Below are positions 15,964-24,252 of a DNA stretch of 64,000 bases, piece by piece (positions within the stretch are counted from its first letter, which is position 1; every line of letters starts with the position of its first letter). Under the pieces are notes generated by a model. It saw only the letters and a program-made list of their open reading frames with translations. It did no database searches and was not told the DNA's origin. The position numbers and the translations under genes were made by a program. Origin of the DNA: DASSUW01 sp963844205 (GTDB lineage: Bacteria > Actinomycetota > Thermoleophilia > Solirubrobacterales > Solirubrobacteraceae); contig CAWJNK010000014.1 of assembly GCA_963844205.1 (NCBI GenBank), positions 1,116,001 through 1,180,000 on the forward strand, in the 5' to 3' direction.

Positions 15964-16889
15964 CGCTCTGCCTTCCGTCCGATGCCGATCGCCGCCCGGG
16001 CGACCCCGTCCGTGATCAGGTTGGTGCCGACCGTCAACAGGCCGATCGCCAGTACCGGCAGCAGCACCGACCACGCTTGGACCGTGATCGAGAGCCGGTT
16101 CTCATTGATCATCAGGCCCCAGTCCGCGGTCGGCGGCTGCAGGCCGAAACCGAGGAAGCTGACGGCCGCGATCAGCCCGATCGAATAGGTCATGCGCAGG
16201 CCCAGCTCGACCAGCAATGGGCTGGTCACGTTCGGCAGCAGCTCGCCGAAGACGATCCGCGAGCGCTTTTCGCCGACCACCTCGGCCGCCTTGACGAAGT
16301 CGCGCTCGACGACCTCCAGCGCGGCGCCGCGCATTACGCGCGCCACGCGAGGGGTGTGCCCGATGGCGATGACGAGGACGATCAGCCACAGCTTCGGCCC
16401 GATCACGGACACGGCGAGCAGCGCGAGGATGATCTGCGGGAACGCGAGCACGACGTCGCTGCCGCGCATCAGCACGTCGTCGAGCCAGTTGCGCGAATAC
16501 GCAGCGACGAGTCCGATCCCGACGCCGGTGCCGACGCCGATGAGCGTCGCTGCCGCCGACATCCATAGGACGCTGAGGCCGCCGTGCAGGAAGCGGCTGA
16601 AGACGTCACGGCCGAGTGCGTCGGCGCCGAAGATGGCGTCGCTCGACGGGCCGGTGTTCGGTGCTGCGACGAACTCCGTCGGCGAGTGCGGCGCCACCAG
16701 CGGCCCGAACACCGCGACCGCGACGACCACCGTGACAATCACCAGCCCGACGCGCGTGCGGCCAATCCGCAGCGCGTCGCGCAGTATTCCCAGCCACGGG
16801 CGGCGCTGCAGCATCGCGCCGGGGCCGACCGGCTCGACGGCGGCCTCGAGGCCGATGTCGACGGCGGTGTCGATCGTCTGGTCGCTCAT
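15960..16889 (-). CDS. ABC transporter permease (DppC type)
   Basis: This 309-aa protein starts at ATG 16889, overlapping the DppB-type permease stop (ATGA). After a cytoplasmic N-terminus and first helix (LVIVTVVVAVAVFGPLVAP) comes the DppC-type extracytoplasmic segment, with GADALGRDVFSRFLHG, the near-invariant family motif. Five further helices follow. The EAA loop is seen at RDFVKAAEVVGEKRSRIVFG-like sequence near residue 200. It forms the translocation pore with the DppB-type permease. Confidence 0.92.
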   Translation of the reverse strand: MSDQTIDTAVDIGLEAAVEPVGPGAMLQRRPWLGILRDALRIGRTRVGLVIVTVVVAVAVFGPLVAPHSPTEFVAAPNTGPSSDAIFGADALGRDVFSRFLHGGLSVLWMSAAATLIGVGTGVGIGLVAAYSRNWLDDVLMRGSDVVLAFPQIILALLAVSVIGPKLWLIVLVIAIGHTPRVARVMRGAALEVVERDFVKAAEVVGEKRSRIVFGELLPNVTSPLLVELGLRMTYSIGLIAAVSFLGFGLQPPTADWGLMINENRLSITVQAWSVLLPVLAIGLLTVGTNLITDGVARAAIGIGRKAER

Positions 16890-17839
16890 CGCGCCGCCGT
16901 CCTCAGCTTCGGCGTGACCATGATCGTCGCGATGTCCGCGATGAGGTTCATCGCGACGTACACGGCCGCGGCGAGCATCGTGACCGTCTGCACGACCGGC
17001 ATGTCGCGGTTGGCGACGGCGTCGACGAGCGCGGCGCCGATGCCCGGATACGAGAAGACGTACTCGACGACCACGACGCCGCCGGCCATCCACGCGAGCT
17101 GCAGCGCCGCCACCTGGATCGCGGGCACGATCGCGTTCGGGACCGCGTGGCGCCATATCACCGTGCGCTCCGGTAACCCTTTCAAGCGCGCCATCGTGAC
17201 GTACTCGGACTCGAGGACCTCGATCGTCGAGCCGCGCATGATGCGGCTGATGTACGGCGTGACCGCGAGCACCAGCGTGGCCGCTGGGAGCACCACGGCG
17301 TCAGGGTGCTCCCACGCGTGCTCGCCCGGGGGCAGCAACGAGACGGCGGGGAACCACTGGAACACGCTCGTCGCGAACAGCAGCACGAGGCCGATGCCGA
17401 TCACGAACTCCGGCAGCGCCGCCAGCACGAGCGTCACGGTCGAGGAGACGTGATCGACGGGGCGGTCGCGGTGCATCGCCATCCAGACGCCGAGCGCGAT
17501 CGAGAGCGGGATCGCGACGATCGACGACACGAAGACGAGGAACAGCGTGTTGCCGACGCGGTCGGAGAGCAGCTCGCTCACCGGCTGCTGCGTCGCGGCC
17601 GACGTGCCGAAGCTGCCCGTCAGCACGCCGCCGATCCACTGCAGGTACTGGCTCACGACCGAGTCCTCGAGATTCAGCTGGTCGCGCAGCGCCGCCACCC
17701 TGTCGGGCGTCGCCTCCTTGCCCAGGATCGCCGTCGCGGCGTCGCCCGGGAGCGCGAGCACGGCCGCGAACACGACCAGCGAGATCAGCCACAGGGTGAG
17801 CAGCCCGAGCGCCAGCCGGCGCCAGATGAGCTTCGACAT
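16886..17839 (-). CDS. ABC transporter permease (DppB type)
   Basis: This 317-aa protein starts at ATG 17839 with a strong GGAGGCG ribosome site. The N-terminal helix RLALGLLTLWLISLVVFAAV and the following LPGDAATAILG/RVAALRDQLNLEDSV segment are diagnostic of DppB/OppB permeases, as is QYLQWIGGVLTGSFG. Six helices and an EAA loop (EYVTMARLKGLPERTV, about residue 205) are present. The 19-bp gap to the binding-protein gene is the only non-overlapping junction before the sulfatase gene. It pairs with the DppC-type permease. Confidence 0.92.
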   Translation of the reverse strand: MSKLIWRRLALGLLTLWLISLVVFAAVLALPGDAATAILGKEATPDRVAALRDQLNLEDSVVSQYLQWIGGVLTGSFGTSAATQQPVSELLSDRVGNTLFLVFVSSIVAIPLSIALGVWMAMHRDRPVDHVSSTVTLVLAALPEFVIGIGLVLLFATSVFQWFPAVSLLPPGEHAWEHPDAVVLPAATLVLAVTPYISRIMRGSTIEVLESEYVTMARLKGLPERTVIWRHAVPNAIVPAIQVAALQLAWMAGGVVVVEYVFSYPGIGAALVDAVANRDMPVVQTVTMLAAAVYVAMNLIADIATIMVTPKLRTAAR

Positions 17840-17858
17840 GGTTCGCCTCCGGCCTCTC

Positions 17859-19484
17859 CTACGCGAGGAATCCAACGTTCTTGAGCCAGTAGTTCCCGAA
17901 CGGGAAACCGCACTTGGCCTCCACGAACCCGCCGAGCTTCGCGCCGTAGGCGTCGATGATGTTCGAGAAGTACGGGATGATGTAACCGCCCTCCTCGTAC
18001 TGCATCGTCTGCGCCTCGTGCAGGATGTCCTTGCGCTTGGCGTCGTCGACCTCCGCGCGCGCCTGCTGGATCAGGTCGAGGAACTTCGGCTCCTTCCAGT
18101 GCGTCTCGTTGAACGGCGACTCCGGCAGGTCGCCCTGGGCCACCTGCGAGAGGTATGCGCGCGAGGCCCAGAAGTCCTGCGCGAACGTCCAACTGAGGTA
18201 GTTGTCGCCGTAGAACGTGCCCGAGTCGACCTTGCGCACCTTGACGTCGACGCCGGCGCCCTTCGCCTGCTCGGCGAACACCTGCGCGGCCTCGACGATC
18301 CCCTGGAACACAGGCGCGGTCACGAGCTCGACGCTCAGGCCCTCCTGCCCGGCCTGCTTGAGCAGCGACTTCGCCTGCTCGAGGTCCTGCTGGCGCTGAG
18401 GCAGGTCGCTCGCGTAGACGGGGTCGTAGCGGGCGTAGAGGTCGTTGGCGATGCTCCCCTGTCCGCTGAGCACCTGCTGGACCATCTGCTCGCGGTCGAC
18501 GATCAGGCGGAATGCCTGGCGCACGCGCACGTCGTCGAACGGCGCCTGGTCGACGCGCATTGTGAACGGCTGCCACGCGCCTGTCTCGGATGAGAGCACG
18601 CGCAGGTTCGGGTTCGACTTGACGCTCTGCAGCTGAGCGGCCGGCAGGTTGTCGATCGCGTCGACCTGACCGCCGAGCAGCCCGTTGACGCGGGCATCGG
18701 CCTCGGGGAAGTCGATGATCGTGATCGAGTCGACGTAGGGCTTGCCCTCCTCCCAGTAGTCCGCGAACTTCGTGAACTCGCTCTGCTGGCCGGCGGTGAA
18801 GCTCTTGTACTGGAATGGGCCGGTGCCGACCGGGTCGTCCGGGTTGTAGTCGGTCGGGACGATCGCGTTGAAGTACTGGCCGATGTCGTCCGGGAAGCCG
18901 GCGTTCGCGAACTTGAGCGTGACTCGGACCGTGCGGTCGTCGAGCTTCTTGAGCTTCTTCTGGTCGATGTAGCCGATCGACGCGGCTCCCACCTTCGGGT
19001 CTTCCGGATCCAGGATGCGCTGGATCGAGAAGATCACGTCGTCGGCTGTGACCGGCTTGCCGCTGTGGAACGTGATGCCCTGCTTGAGCCGGATCGTCCA
19101 CGTGTCCGGCTTCTTCTCGGGCTCGATTGACTCGGCGAGCAGCATCTGCAGCTCGGAGAAGTCGGGCGTGCGCACCGCCAGCGACTCGTACAGGTTCCAG
19201 CAGCGCATGATGTCGGTGTCGGCGGTGGGGCGGTGCGCGTCGATCGTGTCCTTCGCGCCCCCGCCGGTCGCGCCGACGCGCAGTACCCCGCCGGTCTTCA
19301 GCTCGCCGCCGGCGCTCTGCGCGGGCGTGCCGCCTCCGCCCCCGCCGCCGTCGTCGTCATCGCCGCCGCAGGCGCCCAACAGGCCGCCGGCGCTCAACGT
19401 CACGCCGCCGATCACGGCGCCCTGCAGGACTTGACGGCGCGTGATCGCGTACTCGTCCCACCCGTGCTTGTCGTCGTTGCTCAT
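17859..19484 (-). CDS. Family 5 extracytoplasmic solute-binding lipoprotein
   Basis: This 541-aa protein starts at ATG 19484, which overlaps the gntR stop (ATGA). A twin-arginine motif (TRRQVLQGA, residues 15-23) precedes a lipobox LLGAC with Cys39, so export is probably via Tat followed by lipidation. A Gly/Asp-rich linker leads to a complete SBP_bac_5 domain: TIRLKQGITFHSGKPVTADD is the hallmark. VGTGPFQYKSF and the C-terminal IIPYFSNIIDAYGAKL are also typical. Family 5 proteins bind peptides, nickel, opines, sugars and some quaternary amines; the neighbouring genes make a betaine-type ligand attractive, but nothing in the sequence proves it. Confidence 0.9.
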   Translation of the reverse strand: MSNDDKHGWDEYAITRRQVLQGAVIGGVTLSAGGLLGACGGDDDDGGGGGGGTPAQSAGGELKTGGVLRVGATGGGAKDTIDAHRPTADTDIMRCWNLYESLAVRTPDFSELQMLLAESIEPEKKPDTWTIRLKQGITFHSGKPVTADDVIFSIQRILDPEDPKVGAASIGYIDQKKLKKLDDRTVRVTLKFANAGFPDDIGQYFNAIVPTDYNPDDPVGTGPFQYKSFTAGQQSEFTKFADYWEEGKPYVDSITIIDFPEADARVNGLLGGQVDAIDNLPAAQLQSVKSNPNLRVLSSETGAWQPFTMRVDQAPFDDVRVRQAFRLIVDREQMVQQVLSGQGSIANDLYARYDPVYASDLPQRQQDLEQAKSLLKQAGQEGLSVELVTAPVFQGIVEAAQVFAEQAKGAGVDVKVRKVDSGTFYGDNYLSWTFAQDFWASRAYLSQVAQGDLPESPFNETHWKEPKFLDLIQQARAEVDDAKRKDILHEAQTMQYEEGGYIIPYFSNIIDAYGAKLGGFVEAKCGFPFGNYWLKNVGFLA

Positions 19485-20218
19485 GTGAATGCGCTCTCCT
19501 CCTCGCCGGGCCTCGGCGTGTCCCCTCGCGCGTCAGCGCCGTCCTCGCTCGCGCGCGAGAGCTCGTCAGCGATCAGCCGGGCGGACAGGCGCAGGTGCTC
19601 GGAGACCAGGTCCGGCGCGCGGGGGTCGGCCTCAGCGAGCGCCTCGAGTAGCCGCGCGTGATCGGCGACGTAGTCCGTCCACGGGTACGGTGGGTGGTGG
19701 CTCAGGAGCATCCGCGTCTCCGCGACGAGCGTGTCGTGCGCGCGGCTGAGGCGCGGGCTGGCCGCGAGTCGGACGAGCTCCTCGTGGAAGCGGATGTCGG
19801 CCGCGATGACGGCATCGGTCACGCGATCCTGGTCGCGCGCGGCGTTCTGGAGGTCCTTGAGCGCCGCTCGTAAGCGGGAGAAGTCGACCCGCACCTCGGA
19901 CTCCAGGATCCGTCGTGCCGCGCCCGTCTCGATCGCCTCGCGAGCGACGTAGACGTCGAGCCGGTCGGCGAGCGATAGCAGGCGCACGAACGCCCCGCGG
20001 TGCGCCTCGTACTCGACCAGGCCCTCCTGCACGAGTTGACGAACGGCCTCACGCACCGAGCTGCGCCCGGTGCCGAGCGTCTGCGCGAGCGACACCTCGC
20101 GAAGCGGCTCACCCTGGGCGATGCGTCCATCGACGATGGCGTCGCGGAGCTCGCGCAAGACCCGTTCGGTCATCGAGGCCCGATCGACCGACCCGAGTCG
20201 ATAGGTATTGCCGGGCAA
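19481..20218 (-). CDS. GntR-family transcriptional regulator (FCD subfamily)
   Basis: This 245-aa protein has an N-terminal winged helix-turn-helix (LRDAIVDGRIAQGEPLREVS, then GRSSVREAVRQLVQEGLVE) and an all-helical FCD effector domain. In the latter, DIRFHEELVRLAASPRL and ADHARLLEALAEADP provide the metal-binding Asp/His positions. I prefer the TTG start at 20218 because AGGAGGAG sits four bases upstream. An earlier TTG at 20245 would place the start inside the palindrome. The gene begins the transporter operon and diverges from the BKACE gene, so it probably represses both units until a betaine or CoA-pathway ligand binds. Confidence 0.88.
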   Translation of the reverse strand: MPGNTYRLGSVDRASMTERVLRELRDAIVDGRIAQGEPLREVSLAQTLGTGRSSVREAVRQLVQEGLVEYEAHRGAFVRLLSLADRLDVYVAREAIETGAARRILESEVRVDFSRLRAALKDLQNAARDQDRVTDAVIAADIRFHEELVRLAASPRLSRAHDTLVAETRMLLSHHPPYPWTDYVADHARLLEALAEADPRAPDLVSEHLRLSARLIADELSRASEDGADARGDTPRPGEEESAFT

Positions 20219-20233
20219 GAATCTCCTCCTGCT

Positions 20234-20247
20234 GATTGTCGACAATC
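20234..20247. promoter_or_regulatory. Perfect palindrome, probable GntR operator
   Basis: GATTGTCGACAATC is a perfect 14-bp palindrome centred in the gap between gntR (minus) and the BKACE gene (plus). FCD-type GntR proteins bind short palindromes with a central T-x-G-T-x-x-A-C-x-A pattern, which this fits. TTGTCG (20236-20241) and GATAAC (20260-20265), 18 bp apart, could be the -35 and -10 of the BKACE promoter, so bound repressor would cover the -35. Confidence 0.7.
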
Positions 20248-20299
20248 TTACAAACCTGCGATAACGTGGTCAAGCGGCCATTTCGCCGAGGAGCCTGCC

Positions 20300-21196
20300 G
20301 TGAACCCGGACGTCTTCATCACTTGTGCGGTCACTGGTGTGGGAGACACGACCGCCGCCAGCAGGCTCGTGCCGGTCACGCCTCAGCAGATCGCCGACGC
20401 GGCAGTCGAGGCCGCAAACGCGGGGGCCGCCGTCGTCCATATCCACGTACGCGATCCCGCAACTGGCAAGGGCGCGCGCGATGTCGCGCTCTACCGCGAG
20501 GTCGTCGAGCGCATCCGCTCCGCGGACGTTGACGTGGTGCTGAACCTCAGTGCCGGCATGGGCGGCGACCTCGTGCTCGGTGGCGATGACGCGCCGCTGC
20601 CCCTGGACCCGGACGGGACCGACATGGCGGGCGCGGGCGAACGGCTCGCACACGTGGAAGAGCTGCTGCCCGAGATCTGCACGCTCGACTGCGGGAGCCT
20701 GAACTTCGCGGCCGGGGGCGACTACGTGCTCGTCAACACGCCGGGCATCCTGCGGGCCATGGCGCGCCGGATCCGCGAGCTCGGCGTGCGGCCCGAGCTT
20801 GAGGTCTTCGACAGCGGCCACCTCGTCATGGCCCGCGATCTGATCCGCGATGGACTTATCGACGATCCCGTGCTCATCCAGCTCTGCATGGGGATTCCCT
20901 ACGGCGCCCCGGACGACCCGACGACGCTAACGACCCTGGTCAACCAGCTGCCCGCCGGCTGTGTGTTCTCGGCGTTCTCGATCGGCCGCATGCAGCTGCC
21001 GTACGTCGCCATGGCGGCGCTCGCCGGCGGCAATGTGCGGGTCGGGCTCGAGGACAACCTCCATCTCTCGCGCGGTGTGCTCGCGACCAATGGCCAGCTC
21101 GTCGAGCGCGCGGTGACGATACTGACCGCGATGAACGCAAGGGTTCTCGGCCCCGACGAGGTGCGGGCGAAGCTCCAACTGCGAAGCCATGACTGA
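20300..21196 (+). CDS. cdhC: BKACE enzyme, probable 3-dehydrocarnitine:acetyl-CoA trimethylamine-type transferase
   Basis: This 298-aa protein starts at GTG 20300 behind GAGGAG. It is a beta-keto acid cleavage enzyme (formerly DUF849): TCAVTGVGDT at the N-terminus, VHIHVRDPATGKGARD with the zinc-binding H-x-H, EVFDSGHLVMARDL, and RVGLEDNLHLSRG with the active-site Glu. BKACE enzymes condense a beta-keto acid with acetyl-CoA, giving acetoacetate and a new acyl-CoA. The immediate coupling to a carnitine dehydrogenase gene points to 3-dehydrocarnitine, giving betainyl-CoA and acetoacetate, as CdhC does in Pseudomonas. The stop overlaps the next gene by 8 bp. Other beta-keto acids cannot be excluded. 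Confidence 0.88.
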   Translation: MNPDVFITCAVTGVGDTTAASRLVPVTPQQIADAAVEAANAGAAVVHIHVRDPATGKGARDVALYREVVERIRSADVDVVLNLSAGMGGDLVLGGDDAPLPLDPDGTDMAGAGERLAHVEELLPEICTLDCGSLNFAAGGDYVLVNTPGILRAMARRIRELGVRPELEVFDSGHLVMARDLIRDGLIDDPVLIQLCMGIPYGAPDDPTTLTTLVNQLPAGCVFSAFSIGRMQLPYVAMAALAGGNVRVGLEDNLHLSRGVLATNGQLVERAVTILTAMNARVLGPDEVRAKLQLRSHD

Positions 21197-22697
21197 GCGC
21201 GCGAGCGGGCGACCACGCACCATCGGGCTGCTCGGCGGTGGCGTGATCGGCGGCGGCTGGGCAGCGCGGTTCGTGGTCAACGGCGTCGACGTACGGCTGT
21301 TCGACCCCGACCCCGAGGCGCCGCGCAAGGTGGACGAGATGCTCGACAACGCGCGCCGTGCCTACCGGAAGCTGACGCTCATGCGGCTCCCGGCCGAGGG
21401 CACGCTGACGTTCGTCGCCACGCCCGAGGACGCGGTTGAGGGCGTCGACTTCGTCCAGGAGAGCGTCCCCGAGCGCGAGGAGCTCAAGCGCCGACTGCTG
21501 GCGCAGGCGTGCCGCGCGGCCGGCCCGGAGGTCGTGTTCGGCACGTCGACGTCCGGGCTCCTCCCCTCGCGCCTTCAGGCCGATATGGAGCATCCCGAGC
21601 GGCTGACCGTGGGACACCCCTTCAACCCTGTCTACCTGGTTCCGCTCGTGGAGGTCTGCGGCGGCGCGCGAACCTCGCCGGAGATCATCGAGCGGGCCGC
21701 CGCCGTCTACCGCTCGGTGGGAATGTGGCCGCTCGTGCTCCGGCGGGAGGTCCACGGATTCGTTGCGGATCGCCTGATGGAGGCCCTCTGGCGCGAGGCG
21801 CTCTGGCTCCTCCACGACGATGTCGCCACGATCGAGGAGATCGATGATGCGATCCGCTACGGCCCCGGTTTGCGCTGGTCGTTCATGGGCAGCTTCCTCA
21901 CTTACCGAATGGCCGGCGGCGAGGCGGGCATGGGCCACTTCATGGCGCACTTCGGACCGGCGCTGCGGCTTCCCTGGACGAAGCTCACGGATGTGCCCGA
22001 GCTGACCGACGCGCTGCTCGACAAGATCGTGGCGCAGTCCGACGCGCAGGCGGCTGGCCGTTCCATCCGCGAGCTCGAGCGCCTCCGCGACGATTGCCTC
22101 GTCGCGGTCCTGCAGGGTCTGCGGCCGCACCGCTTCGGCGCCGGCGCGGTGCTCGACGAGCACGAGCGCGCGCTGTTCGATGCCGGCCACCCCAGAGTCA
22201 TCGCCGACGGTGACGACCTCTCGCGGCCGCTTCGCCTCCACACTGTGCGCGTCCCGCCCGAGTGGGTCGACTACAACGGTCACGCGCACGAAAGTCGCTA
22301 CCTGCAGGCGTTCGGCGATTCGTCCGACGCCCTCCTACGCTACATCGGGATCGATGCCGCTTACCTGAGTGCGGGCGGCAGCTACTACACGGTGGAGACG
22401 CACCTGTCGCACCTGCGCGCGGCCTCCGCGGGTGAGTTCCTGCACGTGACAACCCAGGTCCTCGGCTACGACGACAAGCGCCTGCACGTCTTTCACGAGC
22501 TGCACGGCTCGGACGGGGACGGTCCGTTCGCCGCGGCCGAACAGATGCTGCTGCACATTGACACCTCCGAGGGGCGTGCGAGCCCCGCAGATCCCGAGAT
22601 CCTCGACCGGATCGCGAGGATTGCGGCCGCGCACGCAGACCTGCCGTGGCCTGAGCGCGCCGGACGCGCGATTCGCACGCCGGCACCGCGGCGGTGA
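21189..22697 (+). CDS. cdhA: Carnitine 3-dehydrogenase fused to betainyl-CoA thioesterase
   Basis: This 502-aa protein has two domains. Residues ~10-335 are a 3-hydroxyacyl-CoA dehydrogenase-like NAD enzyme: IGLLGGGVIGGGWAARFVV binds NAD, and GHPFNPVYLVPLVEVCGG carries the catalytic His. IDDAIRYGPGLRWSFMGSF and LPWTKLTDVPELTDAL are the stretches that distinguish L-carnitine dehydrogenases from fatty-acid enzymes. Residues ~345-490 form a hotdog thioesterase with VDYNGHAHESRYLQAF. In Pseudomonas these activities are separate CdhA and CdhB proteins; here one polypeptide would oxidise carnitine and later free glycine betaine from the CoA ester made by the BKACE. The ATG at 21189 overlaps the BKACE gene. 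Confidence 0.88.
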   Translation: MTERASGRPRTIGLLGGGVIGGGWAARFVVNGVDVRLFDPDPEAPRKVDEMLDNARRAYRKLTLMRLPAEGTLTFVATPEDAVEGVDFVQESVPEREELKRRLLAQACRAAGPEVVFGTSTSGLLPSRLQADMEHPERLTVGHPFNPVYLVPLVEVCGGARTSPEIIERAAAVYRSVGMWPLVLRREVHGFVADRLMEALWREALWLLHDDVATIEEIDDAIRYGPGLRWSFMGSFLTYRMAGGEAGMGHFMAHFGPALRLPWTKLTDVPELTDALLDKIVAQSDAQAAGRSIRELERLRDDCLVAVLQGLRPHRFGAGAVLDEHERALFDAGHPRVIADGDDLSRPLRLHTVRVPPEWVDYNGHAHESRYLQAFGDSSDALLRYIGIDAAYLSAGGSYYTVETHLSHLRAASAGEFLHVTTQVLGYDDKRLHVFHELHGSDGDGPFAAAEQMLLHIDTSEGRASPADPEILDRIARIAAAHADLPWPERAGRAIRTPAPRR

Positions 22698-23836
22698 GTC
22701 CCGGCGAAACCTACTCCGAACAGCTGGTGGCCCTAGCGCGCGAATTCGCCGTCGAGGAGCTGCGACCCGTCGCCCTGCAGTTCGATGAATCGGAGGACTT
22801 CCCGCACGAGCTCGTCCGCAAGGCCGCGGCGCTCGGCCTGACCTGCTACGACATTCCGGCGGAGTACGGCGGGGGCGGGGTCTCGAGCCTGCGCGACTGT
22901 TGCCGCGTGATCGAAGAGCTGGCCTGGGGCGACAGTCCGATCTCATGGGTGATCGCCCAGGGCGGCTTCTTCGCACACCCGGTACTCGAGCTGGGAACCG
23001 AGGAGCAGAAGAAGCGCTGGCTGCGGCCGATCTGCGACCTCGACCCCCCGGTCTGCGCGGTCGCGATCACCGAGCCCGGTGCCGGCTCGGACGCCGCGGC
23101 GATCGCGACCCAGGCCAGGCGCGTCGCGGGCGGCTACGTGATCAACGGTCACAAGAAGTTCATCGGGAACGCCCCGCTGGCGGACGTGTGCATCGTCTTT
23201 GCCACGGTCGCGCCCGGCACGCGCTCGAGGGGCATCACGGCGTTCGTGGTCGAACGCGATGACCCCGGCTTCGTGATCGGCGACCGTCTCTACAAGATGG
23301 GGAGCCGCTGCTTCCCGGCCGGTGAGCTGCACTTCGAGGAGTGCTTCGTGGGCCAGGACCGCAGGCTCGGCCCGGAGGGCAACGGCTTCCGTGGGCTGAT
23401 GCGTGTGTTCGACCGGGCTCGGGTCCAGCTCGCAGCGAGCTCGCTCGGCGTCGGCCGGGCCGCGCTCGAGCACGCCGTCGAGCATGCGAGGGAGCGGGAG
23501 GCCTTCGGGGTCAAGATCCACGAGCACCAGGCGGTCTCGTTCCGCCTGGTCGATGCGAAGCTCAAGCTCGATCAGGCACGGCTCGTCACCCATCACGCGG
23601 CCGACCTCGCGGACGCCGGCGATCCGTTCTCGACCGAGGCGGCGATGGCGAAACTCGTCGCGTCCGAGGCGGCGTGGTTCACGGCATGGGCAGCGGTGCA
23701 GACGCTCGGCGGCGCCGGCTACGTCCGGTCGTCGCTGGTGCAGAAGTGGCTCCGGGACGCGAAGCTCGACGAGATCTGGGACGGGACGAGCGACATCATG
23801 CGGCTGATCATCGCCCGCAGCCTGTTCGAGGGCTAA
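22694..23836 (+). CDS. Acyl-CoA dehydrogenase (possible gamma-butyrobetainyl-CoA dehydrogenase)
   Basis: This 380-aa FAD flavoprotein starts at GTG 22694 in a GTGA overlap with the fusion gene. Family signatures are CAVAITEPGAGSDAAAIATQ (FAD and substrate binding), YVINGHKKFIGNAP, REREAFGVKIHEHQAVSF and LGGAGYVRSSLVQKWLRDA. At the position where most short/medium-chain enzymes have the catalytic Glu (Y-E-G-T), this protein has Asp (EIWDGTSDIMR). By context it may oxidise gamma-butyrobetainyl-CoA to crotonobetainyl-CoA, the CaiA-type step run forward; electrons would pass to an ETF not found in the window. Ordinary short-chain substrates remain possible. Confidence 0.87.
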   Translation: MSPGETYSEQLVALAREFAVEELRPVALQFDESEDFPHELVRKAAALGLTCYDIPAEYGGGGVSSLRDCCRVIEELAWGDSPISWVIAQGGFFAHPVLELGTEEQKKRWLRPICDLDPPVCAVAITEPGAGSDAAAIATQARRVAGGYVINGHKKFIGNAPLADVCIVFATVAPGTRSRGITAFVVERDDPGFVIGDRLYKMGSRCFPAGELHFEECFVGQDRRLGPEGNGFRGLMRVFDRARVQLAASSLGVGRAALEHAVEHAREREAFGVKIHEHQAVSFRLVDAKLKLDQARLVTHHAADLADAGDPFSTEAAMAKLVASEAAWFTAWAAVQTLGGAGYVRSSLVQKWLRDAKLDEIWDGTSDIMRLIIARSLFEG

Positions 23837-24252
23837 CAGACGCGCTCGAACGCGGCCCGCTCGGCCGGCGTGAGCGGGCGCGAGCGCCCCGACTCACGGT
23901 CACGCGCAACCAGCACCGCGCTGGCTTCGGCCGCGAGCAGGCCCGTGGCGGTCCGGACCTCCTCATGCGTGGAGACGCTCGACCGGCCGATGCGCGCGAG
24001 GCGGCAGGTGGCGAGGACCGTGTCGTCGGCGAGACCGAGCTCCCGGCGGTAGTCGACCTCGACGTGCGCCACCACCCAGTCCCACACCCGGTCGGGATCG
24101 CCGAGCCTGCCCCCCAACCACTCGTCGCGCGACTCCTCGAGGTAGGTCAGGAAGACGACGTGATTGACATGACCGAAGGCATCCAGGTCGCGCCACCGGA
24201 TCTCGATCCGCTTCTCGTGCTCGAATGGCGCTCGTTCGTCAGCCGCCGTCAC
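23833..24252 (-). CDS. 4HBT-type acyl-CoA thioesterase
   Basis: This 139-aa single hotdog-fold protein starts at GTG 24252. RIEIRWRDLDAFGHVNHVVF contains the family's catalytic Asp (W-R-D-x-D-x-x-G-H-V-N), followed by LEESRDEWL and AHVEVDYRREL. It overlaps the start of the hydratase gene by 14 bp and converges on the acyl-CoA dehydrogenase with overlapping stops. In this setting it could release free L-carnitine from carnitinyl-CoA so that the NAD-dependent dehydrogenase can act. This is a hypothesis from gene order; the sequence alone shows only a thioesterase. Confidence 0.83.
   Translation of the reverse strand: MTAADERAPFEHEKRIEIRWRDLDAFGHVNHVVFLTYLEESRDEWLGGRLGDPDRVWDWVVAHVEVDYRRELGLADDTVLATCRLARIGRSSVSTHEEVRTATGLLAAEASAVLVARDRESGRSRPLTPAERAAFERVC

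Noticed and set aside
12634..16188. Very long plus-strand open frame (1184 codons) antisense to the sulfatase and ABC transporter genes
   Set aside because: Its translation is Arg/His/Gln-rich low complexity without domains, whereas the opposite strand encodes complete sulfatase and ATPase motifs. It is a high-GC antisense artefact.
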